The translations under genes and the position numbers were made by a program. The notes under the pieces are model-generated. The model ran no database searches and was not told the origin of the DNA. It saw only the letters and a program-made list of their open reading frames with translations. A stretch of DNA of 64,000 bases from Marinilactibacillus piezotolerans (lineage in GTDB: Bacteria; Bacillota; Bacilli; Lactobacillales; Carnobacteriaceae_A), in NCBI RefSeq assembly GCF_900114235.1, contig NZ_FOSJ01000003.1:1-64000 (forward strand), read 5' to 3'. Shown piece by piece: positions 57,029 to 64,000 of this stretch (position 1 is the first letter of the stretch; every line of letters starts with the position of its first letter).

Positions 57029-57481
57029 TTAAAACTCGTCTTCTTCATCTATTTCCAAATCATCTTCTTCATCTTTCAAAGACCATTCTATAGTACTTTG
57101 TTTACTAGTATCTAATATTGCAGTTATGGCACTTTCAATTGAGGAATCAATCATTTTCTGATTAATGGCTTCCAGCAACATTGGTAAATTAACACCGGTT
57201 ATAATCGTGGTTTTATTTTGAATTTCTATTGGTAAAGAGCGAATTGCAAGTGTAGATTGATTATACGGACTCGCTCCAAATAAGTCAGTAAAAATAATCA
57301 CACCTTCATTTTTATTTACCTTATTAATTCCTTTTGTTATCTTCTCTTGTAGTATTGAAACGTCATCTTGTTGTTCTAGACTTATAGGTACTATATCATC
57401 AGTACCCCCTATTATCAGTTCTGCAGCATCTATTATCCCTTTACTCATTTTTCCATGCGCAGCCACAACTATTCCAATCAT
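57029..57481 (-). CDS. Mannose-family PTS EIIA component
   Basis: A 150-residue EIIA-Man domain protein. His9 in VVAAHGKMSKG is the phosphorylation site; TDLFGASPYNQS and TGVNLPMLLEA are the expected active-site and dimer segments. After the domain (to about 128) comes an acidic tail (KDEEDDLEIDEEDEF) not found in typical EIIA-Man. It accepts phosphate from HPr and passes it to the EIIB encoded two genes upstream. It is the last gene of the operon, 6 bases after the M28-like gene. Confidence 0.93.
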   Translation of the reverse strand: MIGIVVAAHGKMSKGIIDAAELIIGGTDDIVPISLEQQDDVSILQEKITKGINKVNKNEGVIIFTDLFGASPYNQSTLAIRSLPIEIQNKTTIITGVNLPMLLEAINQKMIDSSIESAITAILDTSKQSTIEWSLKDEEDDLEIDEEDEF

Positions 57482-57487
57482 AAATAA

Positions 57488-58369
57488 TTACCTCCTTATT
57501 ATTTTTTCTAAAAAATCAAATGCCATATTCATATTCGCTTCATTTATTTCTTTCTGTTTTAGACTATCTCTTTCTAACTGAAAAGATTGATCATTTTTTT
57601 TCATACTGGTTAAAATCAGTACATTTTTAACATCAGTAATCTTTTTCTCAACTTGAATAATAGGACTATCTAAAACAAATAATTGTTTATTCTTACTGAT
57701 CTGATACATTGGTTGGTCTGCTCCTACACTGTCTAATAAATAGATCTCTCCTTGGCAGTTTTGAATTAATTCATCTAATCCTGCTTGATTATATGTGCCT
57801 GAATCTAATAGAGCGAAAGCCATTTCTTTAGTATGGTACTGATTCATAAACTGAAGTAATAACAGCAGTGACGAGGTATTTCTAACTGAATTATTTTTTT
57901 CCGGCCAACCTGTTGATATTTTTTTTAAAATAATAAAGTAAAAAGCGTAAAATAAAGTAGTGAGTATAGAAGGTAATGATACAAAGTTATAGACTTGATA
58001 AATTGGTATTCCCACAAAAAGCGTAAATAATAGACCAATTCCTAAAAAAATAATCGATTGAATCGCTATTGATTTCACTGTATTTTTTTTATTCAACTTA
58101 TATTCATTTAAATGATAGGATTTGTGTTGTGATATGGGCGTATCATAATAGGTACAAATTATTTTTTTTGCTTTTTTTATATTCCCAACATATATATTCT
58201 TCCCATAATTATTTTGTCCAAATGGATGTACATACGCTTTTTTGCCTAACTTTTCTAAGTCAAACAATATACTATCTATAAATTTCCCTTTTTGTTTGTC
58301 CGTTTGTCTTGTACCTAATATATAGTTGTATCTGATAAACCAATCTTTCTGTAGCTCTTCACTCTCCAT
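57488..58369 (-). CDS. Degenerate M28-peptidase-like membrane protein in a PTS operon
   Basis: A 293-residue protein I do not recognise with certainty. The N-terminal RYNYILGTRQTDKQ-KGKFID and KKIICTYYDTP segments, and NNSVRNTSSLLLLLQFM after a membrane insert, resemble in order the RxxGT, VVxxAHYDS and DNASGVAxLLE motifs of M28 aminopeptidases, but the metal-binding His and Asp positions are replaced, so it is probably not an active zinc peptidase. Two membrane helices (about 99-128 and 131-150) interrupt the fold. RBS spacing favours ATG 58369 over TTG 58375. It sits between EIIB and EIIA genes with gaps of 24 and 6 bases, indicating a role in the transport or its control. Confidence 0.65.
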   Translation of the reverse strand: MESEELQKDWFIRYNYILGTRQTDKQKGKFIDSILFDLEKLGKKAYVHPFGQNNYGKNIYVGNIKKAKKIICTYYDTPISQHKSYHLNEYKLNKKNTVKSIAIQSIIFLGIGLLFTLFVGIPIYQVYNFVSLPSILTTLFYAFYFIILKKISTGWPEKNNSVRNTSSLLLLLQFMNQYHTKEMAFALLDSGTYNQAGLDELIQNCQGEIYLLDSVGADQPMYQISKNKQLFVLDSPIIQVEKKITDVKNVLILTSMKKNDQSFQLERDSLKQKEINEANMNMAFDFLEKIIRR

Positions 58370-58393
58370 ATACAATCACCCTTTTTTACATCT

Positions 58394-58900
58394 TTATATA
58401 CCAAATTTTGCTAATACATCTTTTAAACTAGTTTTTGGAGAAGAAGGCGTTGCTTGAAAATAAATATTTTCAACTCCATACTCTTCATTCAATTCCTTTA
58501 GTTTTAATGCGTCTTCTTTATTTAAATAAACAGATTTAGTTACTAAAATATCTTTTTCAGGGTTCTTTTGTGCAATTCCACCGATATTTATTTCTTTCAT
58601 CGGAATTCCGTATTTAACTAGTTCATACATTGTGTTTACTGTTTTAGCTATTAAAATACTACTATATTCTTTAAACTCGAATTCATCCCAGTAATATTTA
58701 CATTTTTCTAAAGTCATTACCACTGTTTTTTGTCCCGTTCGACTTCCAGCACTTTTGTATAGGCTTTTCATAAATTTATCTTTTGCGACAACATCATCTA
58801 CTACAAATATTGAATTTACATTGTTCCTTTTTGAAAGTGTCACCATCACCTGTCCATGAATCAAACGTTCATCTACTCTTGCTAAATTTACTTCTCCCAT
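58394..58900 (-). CDS. Mannose-family PTS EIIB component
   Basis: A 168-residue EIIB-Man/Sor protein. His15 in VDERLIHGQV is the phosphorylated residue; IFVVDDVVAKDKFMK and NIGGIAQKNPEKD are conserved family segments. Cytoplasmic. It relays phosphate from EIIA to the sugar bound by EIIC-EIID. The length matches the stand-alone EIIB proteins of the family. GAGAG precedes the ATG, and the EIID gene ends 37 bases upstream. Confidence 0.95.
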   Translation of the reverse strand: MGEVNLARVDERLIHGQVMVTLSKRNNVNSIFVVDDVVAKDKFMKSLYKSAGSRTGQKTVVMTLEKCKYYWDEFEFKEYSSILIAKTVNTMYELVKYGIPMKEINIGGIAQKNPEKDILVTKSVYLNKEDALKLKELNEEYGVENIYFQATPSSPKTSLKDVLAKFGI

Positions 58901-58937
58901 AATTCTCTCCCATCCTCTTTCATAATATAGTTACTTT

Positions 58938-59804
58938 TTACAAAATACCGACTGCAGCCAGTACAATCAAAATTCCTGTTAGCCATAGTAACGCACGAGT
59001 AACCTTCAATCCTTTTTTACTGTAATAATAGTAAACACCCAAGACTACAACCAGCGGTAACAACCCTGGGACTATAGAATCTAAAGTTTCTTGTAAAACA
59101 AAAGGCCTTCCAGAAATTTCAAATGATAATGAAGAGGAGACTTGTACATAGTTTCCAGCAAGTATCCCCATCATAAATAATCCGAGAATAGATAACAATT
59201 CGATAGCATTCTGAACTCCAGCACTTTCCATCAAACTGGTAGCATTTCTACCTGTTGAGAAGCCTTGTCGTGCAAAAAATAACCCAATCAGAACTTGATA
59301 CAATGCAAACCCAATAAAGGGGAATAATGAACCAAGGGGATTCCCATTTTGTGCCCAGGGAATAGCAATAGCAATAAAAATATACTGAATTGTCCCTGAA
59401 TCGATCGAATCTCCTATACCTGCTAAAGCCCCCATCAACCCAGCTTTAGTGTTATACATCAAGTCATCTGTCATCGTAATTTCTTTATGCTCATGTTCTT
59501 GTTTTGCCCGTTCCTGCTCCATCGAAGACATTAATCCAGTAATAATGCCTCCACCCCAAGTTAACTGAGTATTAAAGAAGAGTAATTGTCTTTCATAAGC
59601 ATCTCTCAATTTGTCGTCATCTTTATATAATTTTCTTAAAACAGGCATCATCGCCCATAATAGCGATGGTGCCAAATATCTTTCGAAAGAATGTGGGATT
59701 TCATTAGCGAAATGCCAGCGTAAATAGGCTTTTGATACATCTTTATGTGTAATTTCTTCGGGATTGTTTGTAGTGTTTGATAATGTAGATTGATTATTAT
59801 CCAT
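58938..59804 (-). CDS. Mannose-family PTS EIID component
   Basis: A 288-residue EIID-Man protein: a cytoplasmic N-terminal part (VSKAYLRWHFANEIPHSFERY; FFNTQLTWGGGIITGLMSSMEQ) and C-terminal membrane helices including GIGDSIDSGTIQYIFIAIA and a final hydrophobic segment. GAGAGG lies 9 bases before the ATG at 59804, which is preferred over the ATG at 59813 that directly abuts it. It forms the membrane channel with EIIC, encoded 25 bases upstream. Confidence 0.95.
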   Translation of the reverse strand: MDNNQSTLSNTTNNPEEITHKDVSKAYLRWHFANEIPHSFERYLAPSLLWAMMPVLRKLYKDDDKLRDAYERQLLFFNTQLTWGGGIITGLMSSMEQERAKQEHEHKEITMTDDLMYNTKAGLMGALAGIGDSIDSGTIQYIFIAIAIPWAQNGNPLGSLFPFIGFALYQVLIGLFFARQGFSTGRNATSLMESAGVQNAIELLSILGLFMMGILAGNYVQVSSSLSFEISGRPFVLQETLDSIVPGLLPLVVVLGVYYYYSKKGLKVTRALLWLTGILIVLAAVGIL

Positions 59805-59829
59805 TTTTTCCATCCTCTCTTAGATAATA

Positions 59830-60660
59830 TTAAAAGTCATCGTCGTCTTCGTCGTCATCAAATTCATTTGTCACAGGGGTATTTGTAGTAGTAGCTGCAC
59901 TTGTATTGCTTTTTGCTAAAACAAATATAGCCGCTATTAATGTTCCAATAATTGCATAAGTAACCATTGTAACGCCTAAATCTTGAAAAATAACACTCAT
60001 AAAGTAAGCAGCTAAAAAGAAAACAATGTACTCTTTACGCCCAATGACATATATAGTTGTTGCAATACCAATGGCAGCTAGTCCTCCTCCAACAACTTCT
60101 AGAATGTGTAATATAACTGTCCCTTCTAAAGCGGCTATGACGTCAGCAATAACTGGCGCGCCCCAAAATAGTGCGATAAAAACTAAAGGTACAAATAATA
60201 AAAGTGATGCAATCGTTGGATAAATTATAACGCTTCTCGTTATTCCTGAATGATCTAGCTGCGCAACTGCTCTGTCTGTTCTTTTTCCAAGGAATGTATT
60301 GATAAAAAATCTAAACTGATATAGATAGGTTCCCAATAATCCTACCGGCACTGCAATAGCAATGGCTGCTTCAGGCTGTAAATTCCCGAGTAATGCTACT
60401 GGTACTGCAATTGCCGCTGCAATTGATGGCTCTGAAGGCATGGTACCCCCTGGAGAAAATACTCCCATATAAATTAACTGAATAGCTGCAGTGACTATCA
60501 TAGCATCTGCCACATTTCCCATTACGATACCCACAACTAAACCAGTCATTAATGGAGAAAATCGCAGCATTAATGTCGCTCCGCCTAAAAAGGAACGAGA
60601 CATTACAGCTCCTACCCATAGAGCAATTATTAAGCTTTGCCAAACTGTTAGCGTTTCCAT
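59830..60660 (-). CDS. Mannose-family PTS EIIC component
   Basis: A 276-residue EIIC-Man/Sor membrane protein (MGVFSPGGTMPSEPSIAAAIA is the characteristic segment near residue 66). It has about seven hydrophobic stretches and ends with a Thr/Asn-rich linker and a highly acidic tail (EFDDDEDDDDF), similar in composition to the tail of EIIA. The substrate is not evident from EIIC alone; the linked 6-phosphogluconate dehydrogenase points to gluconate. GAGGAG stands 10 bases before the ATG. Confidence 0.94.
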   Translation of the reverse strand: METLTVWQSLIIALWVGAVMSRSFLGGATLMLRFSPLMTGLVVGIVMGNVADAMIVTAAIQLIYMGVFSPGGTMPSEPSIAAAIAVPVALLGNLQPEAAIAIAVPVGLLGTYLYQFRFFINTFLGKRTDRAVAQLDHSGITRSVIIYPTIASLLLFVPLVFIALFWGAPVIADVIAALEGTVILHILEVVGGGLAAIGIATTIYVIGRKEYIVFFLAAYFMSVIFQDLGVTMVTYAIIGTLIAAIFVLAKSNTSAATTTNTPVTNEFDDDEDDDDF

Positions 60661-60674
60661 AATTGTTTATCTCC

Positions 60675-61775
60675 TCACTTGTTAATATAATTTTCTAATT
60701 CGTTCAATGCCTTGCTTAATTTTTCTTCATTTATTTCAATTGGAAGTAAATGTACTTTTTTCTTTTTATTAATTAAGTAAATAATTTCTTTCTGTTTTTC
60801 TTTTGATAAAGGGTAAACATTCATTTCAGTTAAACTCTTCGGTAAATTCAAACTGGTATAAAAGGGAATCAACTCATCAATCACTTCCCATTCCCCTTCA
60901 AGAGCTAATTGAAACAAGATACCATATGCTACTTTTTCTCCATGTAAAAAATCATGTAATTCAGGTAAAGAAGCAGACAACGCGTCATGCATCGAATGCG
61001 CTACAGTGTTTCTTGCATATTTGCCTCCTAACCCTCCTACCAGTCCAGCAATTCCTATCACTATTTCAGATACATGTAAGAATTCTTTTGATGCTACTCC
61101 ATTTTTCATATCTAAAATAGCTGTATTTGCTTCTGATAATATTTTATTTTTACACATTAAAGCAGCATACCTAGCCATATCTGCAAAAGGTTCCTCAATA
61201 AATTTTTGTTGTTCTAAAATCATATCTGATTCATACCATTTAGCAAGGGTATCTGCAATTCCAGCTATAAAATAATTTACAGGTGCATCAATAACTAGCT
61301 TGGGATTAATCAGTAAAAAAACTGCTTGTCTATTTACATGTTCAGTTTTACCTTCTGCTAGTCCATTTTCTTTATACATAACAGATAACGGAGTCCAAGA
61401 TGCACAATTGCTAGCAAGTGTAGGAATAACTCCAAAAGGCACATTAGCTAAATGACAGGTATATAAAGTTAAATCAGCCAATTTGCCTCCGCCTACTCCT
61501 ATTACAAAATCAATATTTTTTGAATTAATTATGTTCGCTAATCGTTCACCTTCTGAGTAACTACATTCCCCACTATATTCTTGATAGTATAATTCATACT
61601 GATCAGGAAAAACTTTTTTTAAAAAAGGTTGAGCTTTTGTCCATGAAATAGTCCCGTGAATAATTAGTATTCGTCTAGGTTTATATTCATTTAAAATATT
61701 TGGAATAAATTCAAAAGCATCTTCATTATATCTATAAAATTGAGGCCCAACTTTTACACTCAAATCTATACTCAT
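60675..61775 (-). CDS. Iron-containing/glycerol dehydrogenase-family oxidoreductase, HcxA (YbdH)-like
   Basis: A 366-residue protein of the glycerol dehydrogenase branch of family III alcohol dehydrogenases. The dinucleotide motif is GVGGGKLADLT near 93; PTLASNCASWTPLSVMY near 118 and the metal region (ADTLAKWYESD near 173, HSMHDAL and HDFLHGEKVAYG near 263-290) follow. These are closer to E. coli YbdH/HcxA, which reduces 2-oxocarboxylates, than to glycerol dehydrogenase. Its ATG overlaps closely with the end of the preceding hydroxyacid dehydrogenase gene (TGATATG). In the operon it probably interconverts an oxo- and hydroxy-acid related to the PTS substrate; the true substrate is unknown. 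Confidence 0.83.
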   Translation of the reverse strand: MSIDLSVKVGPQFYRYNEDAFEFIPNILNEYKPRRILIIHGTISWTKAQPFLKKVFPDQYELYYQEYSGECSYSEGERLANIINSKNIDFVIGVGGGKLADLTLYTCHLANVPFGVIPTLASNCASWTPLSVMYKENGLAEGKTEHVNRQAVFLLINPKLVIDAPVNYFIAGIADTLAKWYESDMILEQQKFIEEPFADMARYAALMCKNKILSEANTAILDMKNGVASKEFLHVSEIVIGIAGLVGGLGGKYARNTVAHSMHDALSASLPELHDFLHGEKVAYGILFQLALEGEWEVIDELIPFYTSLNLPKSLTEMNVYPLSKEKQKEIIYLINKKKKVHLLPIEINEEKLSKALNELENYINK

Positions 61776-61776
61776 A

Positions 61777-62781
61777 TCACACTACTCCATTCAAAATTCC
61801 ATTCTCTTTCTGTACAGCACAATAAGGTAATTGATTGTTCAAGATATCCTCACAATCATTCACACACTTTGTTCCCATACCTTCGAGACACTCCAATGTA
61901 TAAGCGGAAGTATGCGGAGTGACGATAACGTTTTCAAATTTTAAGTAAGCATGGTTAGATCTTCCAGGTTCAACCTCTAATACATCTGTTGCAAACCCTG
62001 CTATTTTTTTAGATTTTATTGCTTCTACTAGGGCCTGTTCATTAATTAATGCTCCCCTGGCAGTATTGGAAATAAAGACATTATTTTTCATTTTGCTTAA
62101 TTCTTCAGTAGATATCATATGGAAATTATCTTTATTTAAACTAGCACATAAGCAAATAACATCTGATTCTTTAAGTAACTTATCTAAATCGACTTTTTTT
62201 GCTCCAAATCTCTTTAATTCTAAGTCTGTTTTATATGGATCATATCCTAAGACCTCACATCTATAGCCATAATGTAGAATTTCTGCAACTCTACTACCAA
62301 TATTCCCTATTCCAATTACCCCGACCGTTTTATCACTCAATCCTCTTCCAGTAAATTCCGCCCGGTTTTCCCACTTATCTTCTAAAACATTTTTATAAGA
62401 TTCTGTTGTGCGGCGCATTACCGCTAATAGGTTTGTAATATTATTTTCAGCAACTGCATCTCTCTCTATTAAAGGGGGAACAATGCTAACTATAGTATTG
62501 TGCCTTTTAGCTGCTTCTAAATCTATATTGTTAAACCCTATCCCATGTCTGGTTATTAAATTCAAATCATCTTTATTTTCAAAAAATTCACTAGTGAAGA
62601 AAGGCGTTACACTAGCTATGATTATGTTATATCCTTTTAGTTTTTCAGCAAGGTCTTTCCCTTTAATATCGCTCTCAAACTCAAACCGTTTGACTTCTCC
62701 TAATTTTTCCAATCTCTTAAGATGCTCAGGAAAAACCCTTCCAAAGCTACTGGAATTTACGATAGCTATTTTATTACCCAT
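61777..62781 (-). CDS. D-isomer-specific 2-hydroxyacid dehydrogenase
   Basis: A 334-residue NAD(P)-dependent dehydrogenase. The nucleotide site is VGVIGIGNIGSRVAE near 155; the catalytic Arg, Glu and His are in NTARGALIN, DVLEVEPG and VTPHTSAYT. The N-terminal catalytic part has the RHGIGFNNIDL motif of the 3-phosphoglycerate/glyoxylate reductase-like branch. It could reduce a 2-keto-sugar acid, for example 2-ketogluconate (or its phosphate) to gluconate; this is inference from the operon, which has a 6-phosphogluconate dehydrogenase upstream (12-base gap) and a PTS downstream. Confidence 0.9.
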   Translation of the reverse strand: MGNKIAIVNSSSFGRVFPEHLKRLEKLGEVKRFEFESDIKGKDLAEKLKGYNIIIASVTPFFTSEFFENKDDLNLITRHGIGFNNIDLEAAKRHNTIVSIVPPLIERDAVAENNITNLLAVMRRTTESYKNVLEDKWENRAEFTGRGLSDKTVGVIGIGNIGSRVAEILHYGYRCEVLGYDPYKTDLELKRFGAKKVDLDKLLKESDVICLCASLNKDNFHMISTEELSKMKNNVFISNTARGALINEQALVEAIKSKKIAGFATDVLEVEPGRSNHAYLKFENVIVTPHTSAYTLECLEGMGTKCVNDCEDILNNQLPYCAVQKENGILNGVV

Positions 62782-62793
62782 TTGCTTTCCTCC

Positions 62794-63690
62794 TTACTTT
62801 TCAATGACCTTGTGTCCACCAAAACCATTTCGCATACTTGCTACTACTTTTGCTGAAAAACTATCATTAATTTTTGTTGAATTCCTAGCAAATAAAGCAT
62901 TAGAAATCGCAGGAACTGGAATCCCTAAGCGTAATGCTTCTTCAATTGTCCATTTACCTTCTCCACTAGCATCGACGATTCCTTTTATCTTATTCAGTTT
63001 TGGATCTTCAGAAAAACTTTCTTCTATCAATTCAATTAACCAAGAACGGATAACAGAACCATGATTCCAAACAGAGGCCACTTCTTTATGATTGAATTCA
63101 AACTCACTCGCTTCTAAAATATCGAATCCTTCTCCAATAGATTGCATCATTCCATATTCAACTCCATTATGGACCATTTTCAAATAATGGCCGCTCCCAG
63201 CTTTACCAGTATATAAATATCCTTTTTCACATGAAATTTTCTCAAATAATGATTCCACTTCATCGAATACTTCTTTATCGCCTCCAATCATTAGACATGC
63301 TCCATAACGAGCTCCTTCCATTCCTCCAGAGGTTCCACAATCTAAAAATCTTATACCCTTTTCTTTAGCAATACTATAATTATTCATACTATCTTTATAA
63401 TTTGAGTTTCCACTATCAATCAAGATATCTTCAGGACTTAGCAAAATACTTAAATCATTTACTAGCTGATTCGTTATTTTCCCTGCTGGAGTACTTAATA
63501 AAATTATTTTTCTTTTTTCGAGAGATTCAAATAGTTCTTCTAATGAGTCAACTATATGTAATCCTTGTTTTCTACCCTTTTCTTTTACTTCATCCGACAA
63601 ATCATAACCAACGCTGTCTACATCACTCTCCTTTAAATTCAGCAAAAGATTCATGCCCATCTTACCTAATCCTATAATGCCTATTTTCAA
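62794..63690 (-). CDS. 6-phosphogluconate dehydrogenase, short GntZ/YqeC type (copy 2)
   Basis: A 298-residue enzyme, equal in length to copy 1 at 26170. Motifs: GLGKMGMNLLL (7-17), IDSGNSNYKD, SGGMEGARYGACLMIGG and HNGVEYGMMQ. An ORF from ATG 63729 exists, but AAAGGAGGAG at 63695-63704 positions the TTG at 63690, which also restores the family length. First gene of the eight-gene leftward PTS operon; it takes 6-phosphogluconate produced by gluconate uptake through the PTS. The order 6PGDH, hydroxyacid dehydrogenase, HcxA-like enzyme, PTS recalls a gluconate PTS operon described in Enterococcus faecalis (from memory). Confidence 0.92.
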   Translation of the reverse strand: MKIGIIGLGKMGMNLLLNLKESDVDSVGYDLSDEVKEKGRKQGLHIVDSLEELFESLEKRKIILLSTPAGKITNQLVNDLSILLSPEDILIDSGNSNYKDSMNNYSIAKEKGIRFLDCGTSGGMEGARYGACLMIGGDKEVFDEVESLFEKISCEKGYLYTGKAGSGHYLKMVHNGVEYGMMQSIGEGFDILEASEFEFNHKEVASVWNHGSVIRSWLIELIEESFSEDPKLNKIKGIVDASGEGKWTIEEALRLGIPVPAISNALFARNSTKINDSFSAKVVASMRNGFGGHKVIEK

Positions 63691-63743
63691 CTCGGCTCCT
63701 CCTTTATTTAATATATATATATCATACATAAAATATTATTTAT

Positions 63744-63757
63744 TGTAAACACTTACA
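63744..63757 (+). promoter_or_regulatory. Candidate cre site of the PTS operon/RpiR divergent promoter
   Basis: TGTAAACACTTACA matches the cre consensus at 13 of 14 positions, with A in place of the central G. It lies in the 160-base gap between divergent genes. Confidence 0.6.
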
Positions 63758-63780
63758 AATAAAAAATATTTTTTATTTGT
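63755..63780. repeat. 26-bp perfect AT-rich palindrome, probable RpiR operator
   Basis: ACAAATAAAAAAT followed directly by ATTTTTTATTTGT, exact reverse complements. It partly overlaps the cre-like site and is centred between the divergent promoters. Its core AAAATATTTT is shared with 27142-27156 in the other gluconate locus. Confidence 0.55.
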
Positions 63781-63850
63781 ATTTTATAGTATACTTTCCT
63801 TATGATATATATTAATCAACAAACTTATTCTATTAACGGAGGACCTAATC

Positions 63851-64000
63851 ATGCCACATAATTATTTGCAAAAACTTTTGTTTCCAAGAAGAAAACATTT
63901 TAATGACACTGAAAATTTAATAGCCGACCATCTTCTTAAATTAGGAGGGGATGTTGTTAATAAAACATTGAGTAGCCTTTCAGAAGAAATAGGCGTATCA
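63851..64000 (+). CDS. RpiR-family regulator, truncated by the window end
   Basis: Fifty codons are visible (MPHNYLQKLLFPRRKHF ... TLSSLSEEIGVS), ending inside the helix-turn-helix of an HTH_6 domain (NKTLSSLSEEIGVS). GGAGG stands 8 bases before the ATG. It is divergent from the eight-gene PTS operon and shares its palindromic intergenic region, so it is the likely regulator. The SIS domain would lie beyond the window. Confidence 0.7.
   Translation, partial: MPHNYLQKLLFPRRKHFNDTENLIADHLLKLGGDVVNKTLSSLSEEIGVS

Noticed and set aside
62408-63064. 218-residue plus-strand ORF
   Set aside because: It lies antisense to the hydroxyacid and 6-phosphogluconate dehydrogenase genes, whose motifs are clear.
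63691-63729. ATG start for the second 6-phosphogluconate dehydrogenase
   Set aside because: The resulting 13 extra residues include the ribosome binding site AAAGGAGGAG; the TTG at 63690 gives the normal family N-terminus.

Overview
The window comes from a low-GC Firmicute. Codon use, gene families and operon style (maltose phosphorylase/PgmB operon, fused ABC subunits, GH4/PTS units, a T-box leader) fit Lactobacillales, most likely a Carnobacteriaceae-type lactic acid bacterium; the acidic linkers and tails on several proteins are compatible with a marine or alkaliphilic relative. The family placement is inference, because no rRNA is present. No tRNA, rRNA, CRISPR array or prophage was seen.

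Layout. 1-3.4 kb: a decayed membrane ORF, a small secreted protein and a polar amino-acid ABC transporter. 3.7-7.9 kb: alpha-glucoside PTS EIICB, GH4 6-phospho-alpha-glucosidase and an RpiR regulator. 8-23.6 kb: a ten-gene leftward maltose/maltodextrin cluster (three GH13 hydrolases, MalEFG, MalA/DUF1189, maltose phosphorylase, PgmB, DexB) controlled by MalR, with matching MalR operators, cre sites and promoters ahead of the first gene and ahead of malE. 24.0-24.4 kb: an internally deleted ISL3 element. 24.5-28.8 kb: gluconokinase, 6-phosphogluconate dehydrogenase and two RpiR regulators. 29-32 kb: a second PTS/GH4 pair. 32.2-39.3 kb: an unusual peptide ABC transporter under a T-box whose specifier and discriminator contact both point to tRNA-Cys. 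Its binding protein appears circularly permuted, its permeases carry long N-terminal extensions and its two ATPases are fused. 39.4-41.9 kb: a second polar amino-acid ABC transporter. 42-43.7 kb: a GH13 alpha-glucosidase gene without a usable start codon. 43.9-45.2 kb: an orphan JetD-like (TIGR02679 / DUF3323-DUF2399, Wadjet-type) protein. 45.5-49.9 kb: a secreted membrane-anchored subtilase, two membrane proteins and an acetyltransferase. 50-52.5 kb: an OpuC/Cho-type compatible-solute transporter. 52.8-56.6 kb: a canonical OppA, an acetyltransferase, an M20 amidohydrolase and a small membrane protein. 57-64 kb: a leftward mannose-family PTS operon with three dehydrogenases and a degenerate M28-like membrane protein, facing a partial RpiR regulator.

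How it works together. Maltose and maltodextrins can enter by ABC transport and be cut by hydrolases and by maltose phosphorylase (beta-glucose 1-phosphate goes to glucose 6-phosphate through PgmB), while phosphorylated alpha-glucosides enter by two PTS/GH4 modules. Candidate CcpA sites sit at most of these promoters. Gluconate can probably be used by a kinase route and by a PTS route, both ending at 6-phosphogluconate dehydrogenase. Peptide, amino-acid and osmolyte transporters fill the rest.

The strongest candidates for something undescribed are the T-box(Cys)-controlled transporter with a permuted binding protein, the orphan JetD-like gene, and the M28-like protein embedded in the PTS operon.
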